DNA of 64,000 nt from Desulfosediminicola ganghwensis. GTDB lineage: Bacteria > Desulfobacterota > Desulfobulbia > Desulfobulbales > Desulfocapsaceae. The notes beneath the pieces were generated by a model. The model ran no database searches. It was given only the letters and a program-made list of their open reading frames with translations, and was not told the DNA's origin. Location of the stretch: assembly GCF_005116675.2 (NCBI RefSeq), contig NZ_CP050699.1, forward strand, positions 5,403,001-5,467,000. Reading direction: 5' to 3'. Made by a program: the position numbers and the translations under genes. Of this stretch, positions 19,509 through 27,857 are shown piece by piece. How positions within the stretch are numbered: position 1 is the stretch's first letter; the number at the start of each line of letters is the position of its first letter.

Positions 19509-20153
19509 TTATTTCTCAGTATTTGCAGCAGCTTTTTCTCCAGCTTCCGCCTTACCCTTTGCAGTCTCCCCGCCTGAATTAAAAAGAGTCGAAGATATCG
19601 GCTTCAGGTAACCCTTTACTGCATCGAGGGTAATGGCCGGCTCCCGCCGTTTTAAAGCTTCACGCACCTCTTTGCTGGAAATCAGGTCCCGGGTGACCTC
19701 TGACGCTGCGTTCAAGGTGTCACAACTTTGGCAATCGCGGGTCATTTTGCTTTCCGGTGAAAGAACAGCTCCCAGGACCATATGCATCAGCACGACAATG
19801 ATCAGTGCCTTGCCAAAACCGAGAACCGCACCGAGAATACGATCAAACCAGCCGACAATAGAGACTTGAATGGTGTGCGCCAGCAACTTTCCAAACAAAA
19901 GTATTATGATATAGGTAACTATGAAAAGTATGACATAGCTGGCCAGAAAGACAATTTCGGGGTTATCGGATAAATCTCGCAAAAAGGGAAAGAATTTGTC
20001 ATGATACCGACTAGCCACAATGTAGCCAAGATAGAGCGCAAGCAAGCCAGTTATCTGCTTGATAAAACCAAGCCAGATGCCGCGTCCGATCAAAATGGCA
20101 AAAAGTGAAAGAACGACAATATCATAGGCTGTCACACCAGCGCCACCATCCAT
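19509..20153 (-). CDS. CvpA family membrane protein
   Basis: Protein of 214 residues with four hydrophobic segments in the first 130 residues and a cytoplasmic or periplasmic polar tail rich in Ala, Lys and Glu. The pattern (DIVVLSLFAILIGRGIWLG at the start, GWFDRILGAVLGFGKALI before the last segment) matches CvpA/colicin V production proteins. The family influences envelope and purF-linked functions in enterobacteria, but the molecular role is unclear. First gene of a three-gene operon. Confidence 0.85.
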   Translation of the reverse strand: MDGGAGVTAYDIVVLSLFAILIGRGIWLGFIKQITGLLALYLGYIVASRYHDKFFPFLRDLSDNPEIVFLASYVILFIVTYIIILLFGKLLAHTIQVSIVGWFDRILGAVLGFGKALIIVVLMHMVLGAVLSPESKMTRDCQSCDTLNAASEVTRDLISSKEVREALKRREPAITLDAVKGYLKPISSTLFNSGGETAKGKAEAGEKAAANTEK

Positions 20154-20262
20154 AATATACCTCTGATAAAGTTACAGAAAAGACCGGGATAACCGGAATA
20201 AACAGTGTCTATTAGTTAGCAGCCTGCATACAAATTGCAAGTTTTTTTTCCAACACCTGCCA

Positions 20263-21051
20263 ATGTGCAACACTCCGATGTTTGTTAATATTTTCCCTAA
20301 AAATCTTCTTGGCCTGATTCGACTCCTTAACCCCCGCCATCGGTTTCAGGCTGTTATGCTGCCCATTATGGCTCTTGGTGAATATCAGCAGATATGCAGC
20401 AACATACCAGCAAAGCTGCACAGCCTCAACAAACAAGAGCTCTCTGAGGCCACCTCATTTAAACTTGAAAAACGCCAAAAAGAGTGGCTCACCGGTCGAG
20501 TTTGTGCCAAAACGGCATTTATCCAATATCATAATAAGTTTGCCCAAAATGACCGCCTGTTCACCCCCCGGGAGATACTGATAGGGAACGCCGCCAGTGG
20601 CCGTCCCCTGCTACAGGTACAAAACGCCCAAACACCTCTAGAAGTTGATCTGTCCATATCACATGGTGCAGACTTTGGAGTTGCCTTGGTTGCGGAGACT
20701 CAATGCGGCATAGACATCCAACGCTCCCAGGATACCCTGCTCAGGGTACGTGAAAAATTCTGCTGGCCTGAGGAAGAAGAGGTACTCTGTAAAAATTTTG
20801 GAGATCTTTCGGAACTCATGCATCTTACCCTTCTATGGACGGCAAAGGAAGCTGCCAAGAAGGCACTCAGCAGTGAGCGGATGCCAGGTTTTCTCGAACT
20901 TATACTCACCCAGGCCGAAGCGCACACCAATGGTTGGCAATTAAGTTTTCTCATAAGCTCAAGGTATTTTGACAACTACCCATTAACCATAGATGTCGGT
21001 ATCGAGCTCTATGACGGCTACGCCATCGCTTTCTGCATTCTGCCCAAATAA
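20263..21051 (+). CDS. 4'-phosphopantetheinyl transferase superfamily protein
   Basis: Sfp-type enzyme that transfers the phosphopantetheine arm of CoA to a carrier protein serine. It has 262 residues. The motifs are in order: RPLL (about residue 105), SISHG, GIDIQ with the Mg2+ aspartate, and WTAKEAAKKAL with the catalytic glutamate and lysine. No carrier protein, polyketide or peptide synthetase is in the window, so the target is unknown; it might serve a fatty-acid acyl carrier or a distant natural-product pathway. The first 45 residues are not conserved, so an internal start is possible. mutM follows eight bases later. Confidence 0.85.
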   Translation: MCNTPMFVNIFPKNLLGLIRLLNPRHRFQAVMLPIMALGEYQQICSNIPAKLHSLNKQELSEATSFKLEKRQKEWLTGRVCAKTAFIQYHNKFAQNDRLFTPREILIGNAASGRPLLQVQNAQTPLEVDLSISHGADFGVALVAETQCGIDIQRSQDTLLRVREKFCWPEEEEVLCKNFGDLSELMHLTLLWTAKEAAKKALSSERMPGFLELILTQAEAHTNGWQLSFLISSRYFDNYPLTIDVGIELYDGYAIAFCILPK

Positions 21052-21059
21052 AGAATCCT

Positions 21060-21890
21060 ATGCCAGAGTTGCCAGAAGTAGAAACCATATGCCGTGGTAT
21101 CAGACCGCATATTAATAACAGGGAAATCATAGCCATTTCCCATAGCGGCAAAGATCTGCGTCAGCCTCTGCCCATAACAGAGATGCGCCTTCATATGATT
21201 GGGGCGAGAGTATCCTCAGTCACTAGACGTGCGAAGTTTCTCATGGTTGAGATGGATAATGGCACCATATTGATCATCCACCTTGGCATGACTGGCAATC
21301 TCGGCATCTTTTCACCGGAAACACCACCCGCAAAGCATTGCCATGTGCAATTTCTGCTCGATAACGGTATGGAACTGCGCTACACAGACGTCAGGAGGTT
21401 TGGTTCAATGAACCTGGTTACAGCCCGGGAAGTGCCAATGCTCGAAGAGACCTTCTTCCGCACATCCGGACCGGAGCCGTTCAGCGATGCATTTAATGCC
21501 AAATATCTCTACGATCTGTCCCGCTCGCGTTCTATCCCGGTCAAGACCTTTCTCATGACCAATCAGGTGGTCGTCGGGGTTGGTAATATCTACGCCAACG
21601 AAAGCCTCTTTGAGGCTGGTATTCGTCCCAACCGCATAACTTCTACTATCCCCCGAAAAAAGTGGACGGTTATCGTTGAAAAAATTCAAACGGTTCTGCA
21701 ACACGCCATTGAGTGCGGCGGGTCCACAATCAGTGACTATGTCAATGCCGACCAGTCCAGTGGCTATTTTCAGATTAATTTCCAGGTCTATGGCAGGGCA
21801 AACCAACCTTGCAGGAGATGTGAAGGAACCATAACAAAGTCTGTTATCGGTGGCAGAGCCAGCTACTATTGTCCCGATTGCCAACACTAG
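21060..21890 (+). CDS. mutM: Formamidopyrimidine-DNA glycosylase
   Basis: Base-excision repair enzyme removing 8-oxoguanine and formamidopyrimidines, 276 residues. The mature N-terminus PELPEVETI supplies the catalytic proline and glutamate. The helix-two-turn-helix region contains GVGNIYANESLF. The C-terminal zinc finger has CRRC and CPDC pairs. Length and all active-site features are intact. Likely co-transcribed with the phosphopantetheinyl transferase. Confidence 0.96.
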   Translation: MPELPEVETICRGIRPHINNREIIAISHSGKDLRQPLPITEMRLHMIGARVSSVTRRAKFLMVEMDNGTILIIHLGMTGNLGIFSPETPPAKHCHVQFLLDNGMELRYTDVRRFGSMNLVTAREVPMLEETFFRTSGPEPFSDAFNAKYLYDLSRSRSIPVKTFLMTNQVVVGVGNIYANESLFEAGIRPNRITSTIPRKKWTVIVEKIQTVLQHAIECGGSTISDYVNADQSSGYFQINFQVYGRANQPCRRCEGTITKSVIGGRASYYCPDCQH

Positions 21891-21942
21891 TGCAACATGC
21901 GGTTAGGCACACTCTTGCCACCACAACATATAGTTCACAGCC

Positions 21943-21985
21943 CAAAGGGCCAAGGCAGATCACACTGCACGGCCCCTTTGGGGCA
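21943..21985 (-). other. Imperfect hairpin after the first PEP-CTERM gene
   Basis: GCCCAAAGGGCC and GGCCCCTTTGGGGC form a bulged inverted repeat about 18 bases after the stop of the minus-strand PEP-CTERM gene. No T-run follows on either strand, so it is at best a weak terminator or an RNA 3' stabiliser. Confidence 0.35.
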
Positions 21986-22002
21986 AGCGTAATTCAAAAG
22001 AA

Positions 22003-22662
22003 TTACTTCTTCATCTTACGGCGAAGCCCTGCAAGACACACAAGGCCGGTGCCTAAAAGAAACATAGTTGCCGGATCGGATACTGGAACAGGGGCAACAT
22101 CAGCCATGTTGACAAGGTGCTTGATTTTATCGAAACAACCAGAGTTGTACCATAACGAGACGTTAACCGTGTCAACACCAAAATCCGGGTTCATCATCAT
22201 GAGGCATTTATTCTCATTGAAGTTGAACTGTGAAGCAGAGTAGATTCCGGAATCGTACTTGTAGCCATCAACCTTATAGTAAAATCCGAAGTCAGTAACG
22301 AAGTCATCATAATTATCCACTCTTATATTACCACCAACTGGATTTTTCACTGTTACTTGAAGGTCGTAGTTTGAGCCGTCGAAGGTAAACGACGCAATAG
22401 CAGTATTTCCATAAATATCTATACCATGGAAGACCGATGCCTCGGTGTCGAGCATATTGCCGTTTGCGGTAAAAATACCGAAAGAAATCTCATCCCAGTA
22501 GTCACGATCAAAAGCAATGCCGAAGTTGACGGTACCATCGGGGCCTGCAGTTAAATCCGACAGTGACCAGCAGGAAATGAGACTGTTAGCGTAAGTTAAC
22601 GTTGAGGCTAAGGTTAAGCACCCTGCTAACAACAACGATTTAACAAACATCCTGGATTTCAT
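22003..22662 (-). CDS. PEP-CTERM-type secreted protein with variant motif
   Basis: Secreted protein of 219 residues. The N-terminal signal peptide (about residues 1-25) ends near ANSLISC. The body is beta-rich and resembles the neighbouring PEP-CTERM protein: WSLSDLTAGPDG versus WTLTDLTTGTDG, and ISFGIF versus ITFGIF. The C-terminus has the tripartite sorting layout: motif, hydrophobic segment, basic tail LRRKMKK. The usual VPEPATM is replaced by VSDPATM, so recognition by an exosortase is uncertain. Two cysteines flank the body. Function beyond surface or matrix export is unknown. A paralogue starts about 1.7 kb away on the same strand. Confidence 0.78.
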   Translation of the reverse strand: MKSRMFVKSLLLAGCLTLASTLTYANSLISCWSLSDLTAGPDGTVNFGIAFDRDYWDEISFGIFTANGNMLDTEASVFHGIDIYGNTAIASFTFDGSNYDLQVTVKNPVGGNIRVDNYDDFVTDFGFYYKVDGYKYDSGIYSASQFNFNENKCLMMMNPDFGVDTVNVSLWYNSGCFDKIKHLVNMADVAPVPVSDPATMFLLGTGLVCLAGLRRKMKK

Positions 22663-22802
22663 AATTTCATCCCATAGTCATTGTTAATGAAAATTGGATG
22701 CTGCACTCCACATTCAGTTTTTGCAGGAATTTTGGATATGAGCAATAAAGGACCCAAAACGGCAAAATGCAAGAAACGGCAAAGTGACAGAAACGATTTG
22801 AT

Positions 22803-22844
22803 ATCAGGTGCCCCAAGCCACGCGGGGCACCTGATTTTGTTTTC
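22803..22844 (+). terminator. Orphan intrinsic terminator on the plus strand
   Basis: A perfect 12-bp stem, ATCAGGTGCCCC (22803-22814) and its complement (22824-22835), has a nine-base loop and is followed by TTTTGTTTT. No plus-strand gene ends just upstream. It therefore terminates either a short untranslated RNA or transcription from a lost gene. Confidence 0.7.
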
Positions 22845-23086
22845 TAAGAGTAGCTTAGGGCAGCTTTAAAAAAAATCCAAGGGAGAAAATACCTGACGAA
22901 TTGCATGCGTAGTTTTAACAGGATGTTGGAAAATTTTTTTTCTAACTACCAGCAATCCAATGTTAGCGCTCTGGAATGAGGCCAATGTCGTGAGGCATGA
23001 TACATATGGAAGTTCAACAAACGGCGAAGATTGACAGGCTGGTTAAATCAAAAGCAGAATTCACCCAGATATTGAGGTAAACGGCT

Positions 23087-23420
23087 ATGGATTATCCAGT
23101 GACATATATCGGTAATGGAATTTTTCACATTACCAATTATGGTGCTCAACCGATCAAATACTCGAAATTCTGGATCAAACTGCCCCCCCCCTGCCAAAAC
23201 CTATAAGCAGTGGAGGACCTTTCTTATTCGTGAGGATAGCAGCGATAAATGGTGTTTTTCCTTTAGCACCCCGTCTTCGCTTTCCACCAGAGCAATTGCC
23301 GCCCCAATAGACTTCATCATCCTACACAAAATTTTTAAGCGGCAGGGAATCGTCATAAATTTTCATAACCATCTGCAGATTATACTTGGTCCGCATGGCA
23401 GCAGTAGCGGAGATACCTAG
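23087..23420 (+). pseudogene. Small frame split at a C9 tract, unknown family
   Basis: An ATG with GAGG nine bases upstream opens a frame (MDYPVTYIGNG...) that reaches a run of nine C's at 23183-23191 and stops soon after. Removing one C would join it to a second open frame running to 23420, for about 110 codons. The product resembles nothing I recognise. It may be a decayed gene, a contingency (phase-variable) frame, a sequencing error, or chance. Confidence 0.25.
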
Positions 23421-23464
23421 AATACGTCGTAGTTTCAGAGAGGAAATGACTTCCTTTGATCGAC

Positions 23465-23498
23465 TTGTCTGGGTGGCACACAGTGTGCACCCAGACAA
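23465..23498. repeat. Long perfect hairpin
   Basis: Arms of 11 bp (TTGTCTGGGTG and complement) enclose CACAC/GTGTG pairing, giving nearly 15 bp of stem. There is no T-run. It is not next to any gene end. Confidence 0.4.
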
Positions 23499-23694
23499 AC
23501 AAAACGTTAGGCTGAGCTTTAGTGGTAATCAGATTGTTTTTGAAGAGTTGCTCTCAATTCAGGATAGGTGATAAATACCTTGCAAATTAGTGAGTTCAAC
23601 TAATTCAGAATGACGGATATAAAACAGTGTTTCTTAAAAAGTTACATTGAAAAGAATAGATCTCCCCTCTTTCATAGACCAACTCCTATAACGC

Positions 23695-23725
23695 AAAAAG
23701 GCCTGCAGCGAATCGCTGCAGGCCT
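23695..23725 (-). terminator. Intrinsic terminator of the second PEP-CTERM gene
   Basis: GC-rich 11-13 bp stem with AGGCCTGCAGCG arms, tight loop, followed on the minus strand by five T's. It sits 30 bases beyond the stop codon. Confidence 0.85.
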
Positions 23726-23754
23726 GATCTAAAACCAAACTAAGGGATTATTGA

Positions 23755-24399
23755 TTACTTCTTTCTTCTTCTCCAGCCTGCGATACCAGCAAGGCCAGAA
23801 CCAAGCAACAACATAGTGGCTGGCTCGGGTACAGGAGCTACGTCGGCAGCCTGAACGACATATTTCAGTTCTTCACCGTAATACAATTGAAGAAAAACAA
23901 GTTCGTTATCCAGATCTGCCACCATGTCCATGGAGTTGTCACCCTCATTATTATTGAAGGCTGGATCAGAGAATATCCAACGACCGCCATCTGCTTCCCG
24001 GTAAAAATAGAAGCCGAAGTCCGCGCCAAAACCATCATAGGAATCAGATGGTTGCACCAGGTTTCCTGTGTTGTCTCTCAGGCTCACAACAACATCATAC
24101 TCCGTACCATCCCATGTAAATTCTACCGCTGCTGTGTATCCAACTGCAGTATCGGGCTCAAAAATTGGGATAAGCGTGTCAATCGCGGTGTTACTTGGAT
24201 CGGTTGTATTGAAAATTCCAAAGGTAATGTTACTGTTTGAAGCATTGTCAAAAGTAACACTAAAGTTTGCAGTACCATCCGTACCCGTTGTAAGATCTGT
24301 CAAGGTCCAATATGGATACCCATCTGCCATTGCTCCGCCTGCGGTAAGCAGTATGCTTGCACAGAGCAAAAACACCCACCTGACAACCTTTCTTTTCAT
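23755..24399 (-). CDS. PEP-CTERM sorting-signal protein
   Basis: Secreted protein of 214 residues. Basic N-terminus and hydrophobic signal peptide ending at about GGAMADG. The beta-rich acidic body carries WTLTDLTTGTDG and FNNNEGDNSMDMV. The C-terminal sorting signal is canonical: VPEPATM, a glycine-rich hydrophobic segment (LLLGSGLAGIAGW) and a basic tail RRRKK. The start was set at 24399 because GGGAGGAAGTT precedes that ATG; the longer frame to 24492 would bury the signal peptide. Exosortase substrates of this kind are cleaved and delivered to the surface or matrix. The exosortase at 33.8 kb is the likely partner. Confidence 0.9.
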   Translation of the reverse strand: MKRKVVRWVFLLCASILLTAGGAMADGYPYWTLTDLTTGTDGTANFSVTFDNASNSNITFGIFNTTDPSNTAIDTLIPIFEPDTAVGYTAAVEFTWDGTEYDVVVSLRDNTGNLVQPSDSYDGFGADFGFYFYREADGGRWIFSDPAFNNNEGDNSMDMVADLDNELVFLQLYYGEELKYVVQAADVAPVPEPATMLLLGSGLAGIAGWRRRKK

Positions 24400-24955
24400 A
24401 ACTTCCTCCCTGGCTACCTGACCTTTTTGAATGTTATAGAAATTACAGGATGTAAAAGATACACCCCCCCTTTCTAACAGTTTAGAAATCATTACATATG
24501 CCGTCCTCCCCCATTTGAATCATTAACGAATCATCCAATGGCCCTTTATTACGATAACCAAGCCATCTAACACAATGATCCGACATAACACCTGGGAACT
24601 CGACACTTCCAAGATTGGAAAAGACAATCCACTCTCTCAAGAAAAATGTGTTTGTTTGAACCTTAGAGAGTTATAAATGTTTACCATTCCAGTACTTATA
24701 ACAATTGCGAGAAACCCGCGACTATTACTCCTTTTAAAAGTTAGGTATATGCTCTACCCAGCATACACCAACACCCACCTTGCAACAACACTTATTAGTT
24801 AGGCAAATGTTTTTTTTACATTTACCTGCCAGTGGGAGTTGGATTTTTTTACTATTGGAAGATGATACGGGAGGGTAAATTATTTTGGATCTCTGCTAGG
24901 AAAAACGCGACGTCGAAAAGATCTGATACCCCTTATAAAGGGTGAAAAAATAATA
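24400..24955. other. Upstream region of the second PEP-CTERM gene
   Basis: About 550 AT-rich bases without a recognised gene. It should hold the promoter of the minus-strand PEP-CTERM gene. I looked for the -24/-12 site reported for some PEP-CTERM genes and did not see one. Confidence 0.4.
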
Positions 24956-25245
24956 TCAGCGCCCTCCTCTACCAAAGTGCACTGTTTTCACTGTGTGAAA
25001 AATAACCAGCAGGTCCAAGGCAAATGAAATATTCTTGAGGTAGTACAAATCATTTTCCAGTTTACGCAGGCATCTTCATTTGATGCTGCGTAAGGGTAAC
25101 ACACTTGAGCCCATCCAGTGACACCTGGCTTAACCACATGCCTGACAGAGTAATAAGGTATCTCTTTCGCAAGCTCCTCTAAGAAACGGTACCGCATAAT
25201 AAACACCAGCAAGAATAATACACCCAACTCCGAATCCTACAAATA
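24956..25245 (-). pseudogene. Scrambled remnant of a second sugar transferase
   Basis: Homologous to the intact sugar transferase at 25.9-27.3 kb but broken. The C-terminal part (EIPYYSVRHVVKPG, then a tail ending HFGRGGR and stop) is present with a one-base deletion near 25067 that shifts the frame at NEDA. It is joined out of frame to a short segment from near the N-terminus (GVGCIILAGVYYA), so about 250 codons are missing between. Divergence from the intact copy is considerable, so it is either an old duplication or the remains of a different paralogue. Confidence 0.75.
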
Positions 25246-25569
25246 TCTTCGTTACCTTTTTTGGAAGTTGCCATTTGCAGTGACAGTTGAGGATTACAAG
25301 AAGTTGCTGCCGTCCATGATAACTCTGCAGATGCTGCAGGAAGTCACTCAAGTCAGTTCTGTGTAAGGTGGTTGAGTCCGCTATAGGAACCACTTATCCT
25401 AGTACAGTTGGTGAAACGCTTACGTTGCTGTATGGAAAATACAGATGCCAGAAATCTCCCAAAAGAAGTTCAGCAGCACAACAACAGGGATCAAGCTATT
25501 CGTTTGTCATTTCTAGAATTGACAGTGGAGGGAAATTTGGCGGACAACGCTACGGAGTAAAAGGGGCCG
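25246..25569. other. Unassigned sequence left of the IS481-type remnant
   Basis: About 320 bases with many stops in all frames and no recognised gene. It lies between a broken sugar transferase and a transposase fragment and is probably rearrangement debris. Confidence 0.35.
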
Positions 25570-25860
25570 CCCAATGTTCCAGCTGTATAAGGTCAGCCTT
25601 GAACTTCATGATATCGAACATTGTAGCTCCAGAGCCTGCACTCCAAGAACTGCTCGCTTGACCGCTTCAACCGCACCGTAGTTGACAACTCCTTCCGTGC
25701 TGCTTTCAGGAAAAAGCTGCATGAATCTGTTGAAGCGTTGCAGAATGATTCTGCAGGAACGTCTCACTATTTCAATCATTAGCGGCCTCAGCGAAGGCAT
25801 CGCCATCAACCTAGATCGTAGGCTTACTGAAACGTTTGACAAAACAGAGAACCACCTAGA
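25570..25860 (+). mobile_element. IS481-type transposase remnant (fragment 1)
   Basis: Frameshifted pieces of an integrase-core transposase on the plus strand: LYKVSLELHDIEHC, CTPRTAR, DRFNRTVVDNSF, AAFRKKLHESVEALQND and RRLTETF in the right order. These correspond to the last third of IS481-type transposases (…DIEH…RTPRT…RFNRT…SVEALQ…). Several frameshifts and a stop make it non-functional. No terminal repeats could be recognised. Confidence 0.65.
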
Positions 25861-25899
25861 TGGCAAACTACGTAGCTCCATTGATATGAAAAGGAACTA

Positions 25900-27282
25900 T
25901 CAACGCCCTCCTCTACCGAAGAGCACTGTTTTCACAGTATGAAAAATTACCAGAAAGTCTAGAGCAATGGAGATATTTTTAATGTAGTATAAATCGTACT
26001 CCAACTTACGCAGCGCATCTTCCTTGGATGCTCCGTATGGATAGCAAACTTGAGCCCATCCGGTGATACCAGGTTTGACAACATGCCGAACAGAGTAATA
26101 TGGTATCTCTTCTGCGAGGTCATCGATAAAAACCTTCCTTTCCGGCCTTGGCCCCACCAGGCTCATTTCCCCTTTTAGTACATTGATGAGTTGGGGCAAT
26201 TCATCAATTCTTGCTTTTCTTATGAACCTTCCAAACGTCGTAACCCGATCATCATTCTCCTTGGCCCACACCGCCCCATCTTTTTCAGCATCCTGGCACA
26301 TGGACCTGAACTTTATTACTTGAAAAAGCTTCCCATTCTGACCGACTCTTTCCTGCAAATAAAAGACAGGCCCCTCGGACTCCCACTTTATGATTATGGA
26401 GGAAATCAGCATTACCGGAAAAAAAATGACGAGTAAACCTGCTGCCATTAAGATATCTATCAGCCTTTTAGTGAAATACTTCCAAACGCTCAAGACAAAA
26501 CCATCTGCAAAAATGATCCAACTGGGATCTATCCGCTCAGCAAGGACCTTTCCAGTGATCCTTTCATAAAACGTGACACCCTGCTCAACAGCTACTCCTC
26601 TGAGCTTCCAGGCAAGCAAGGTCCGAACAGGCATGGTCCCCCTGCGCTCATCCGGTGCGACCACTATACGCCTGATGGTTAACCCTGGATAAGCCTTCTG
26701 CAAATCTTCGAGACTTGCTATTAGTGGGACTTTATATGGATTAAATTGGGGTTCATCTTGTCCAATAAACGCCAACACCTTGTATTCTGAGTCATGTTTA
26801 TGCTCAATCTCCCGGGAAATGTCATCGGCCAGTTTGCCAGTACCAACGATAACCACTCCGTTATGAAATAACCTTTTTCGAAGAACGTAATAATACAGTG
26901 CTCTGTAGCTCAACAGCACTGCACCCGTCGCCACAAACCCAGACCAGAATATCAGGGTAGTGATCGTAAGAAACGGTATAGCATAGTATACCCCTGCCAG
27001 GATAATACATCCTACCCCAAAGGCTTGTGCCAGGCGGGTAGCTGTATCAGGCATACTCTGGTGCTTGCTCAACTCATATAGGTCAAAAAAATACAAACAT
27101 AGCAAAAAGACAACTGTCACCAACAGCGCCTGGCCTGTGTAAAGTTGCCAATCGGTAACGAAAAGATCATACCCCTTGAACCCCAGGCACATGAGCATCA
27201 TAGAAAAGAGAATGAGCAATCCCTCACCCAGTAAAAACATAACATTTCTAACTGAATAATACCTGTTTAGGATGTATGGCAT
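25900..27282 (-). CDS. PEP-CTERM-system sugar transferase (polyprenyl glycosylphosphotransferase)
   Basis: Inner-membrane enzyme of 460 residues that starts lipid-linked glycan synthesis by moving a sugar-1-phosphate to undecaprenyl phosphate. The N-terminal half has about four to five membrane segments and a CoA-binding/Rossmann-like region (VVIVGTGKLADDISRE). The C-terminal catalytic part has the usual KRLIDIL start, VGQNGKLFQVIKFRSM, RKARIDELPQLINVLKGEM and SLVGPRPE. The overall layout resembles the EpsB-type transferase found with exosortase systems. The start at 27282 (ATG, weak GTGAGA site) is preferred over a GTG at 27297. Flanked by IS481-type scars on both sides. Confidence 0.9.
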   Translation of the reverse strand: MPYILNRYYSVRNVMFLLGEGLLILFSMMLMCLGFKGYDLFVTDWQLYTGQALLVTVVFLLCLYFFDLYELSKHQSMPDTATRLAQAFGVGCIILAGVYYAIPFLTITTLIFWSGFVATGAVLLSYRALYYYVLRKRLFHNGVVIVGTGKLADDISREIEHKHDSEYKVLAFIGQDEPQFNPYKVPLIASLEDLQKAYPGLTIRRIVVAPDERRGTMPVRTLLAWKLRGVAVEQGVTFYERITGKVLAERIDPSWIIFADGFVLSVWKYFTKRLIDILMAAGLLVIFFPVMLISSIIIKWESEGPVFYLQERVGQNGKLFQVIKFRSMCQDAEKDGAVWAKENDDRVTTFGRFIRKARIDELPQLINVLKGEMSLVGPRPERKVFIDDLAEEIPYYSVRHVVKPGITGWAQVCYPYGASKEDALRKLEYDLYYIKNISIALDFLVIFHTVKTVLFGRGGR

Positions 27283-27529
27283 ATTTATCAATCTCACATA
27301 AAGTATATATACGCAACTACAATATGTTATAAGATATAGTCTACACAGCCCCTAACGCTTCCCCCCCAATCAGCCGTTCTGATACAGTCTCTCCTATTTC
27401 TTCATTTGAAACAGTTAAGATCTTCCCAAACAGTTAGAGCCAAGATAAACGCCCCCTGCCATTGAAAGGGCTGAGGGGGAGCATATAAAGGGCGCCCGGC
27501 TTTGTCGAGTCCCCCTACCGTACGGTGCT

Positions 27530-27735
27530 CGACAAATTCTTCCTCACTGCTTGCAGCCAAAACTCTATGATTCGGTTGGACCATTGCAAATCGATCTGGC
27601 TGAATGGCTTCACCATTACAATTACGACCAGCCGCACCGAGGTTATCGCAACCAGTGGGGCGCAGGCTTATTGAGACGTTTGAAGATGGCAAAATATTAT
27701 GGCAGGAACACAATTGAACTGAATTTGATCTGACA
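27530..27735 (+). mobile_element. IS481-type transposase remnant (fragment 2)
   Basis: C-terminal end of an integrase-core transposase with two frameshifts: VLDKFFLTA, then LYDSV and DLAEWLHHYNYDQPHRGYRN, then RRLIETFEDGKILWQEHN followed by a stop. This is the hallmark end of IS481-type transposases (HYN-x-x-RPH-x-GY, GRRPIETF). It partly overlaps in content with fragment 1, so the two are separate copies. The remaining intergenic bases (27283-27529 and 27736-27857) show nothing else. Confidence 0.7.
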
Positions 27736-27857
27736 GGCACCTCGGAACAACTTGTAACTGTCAGATCAAATCTGAACTACTATAGGCGATCAAGATGAGT
27801 ATACTTGCACCCCTCACCTTTGCTCAGCATATTGCCTCCGTCCCATTCTTTGATCAA

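Larger units (their letters stand above)
22663..23754. other. Region between the two PEP-CTERM genes
   Basis: About 1.1 kb with no confident gene. It holds a plus-strand intrinsic terminator (22803-22844), a frame interrupted at a nine-C tract (23087-23420), a long hairpin (23465-23498) and the terminator of the second PEP-CTERM gene. A 24-codon frame at 23006-23080 precedes the C-tract frame but has no recognised match. Confidence 0.4.
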
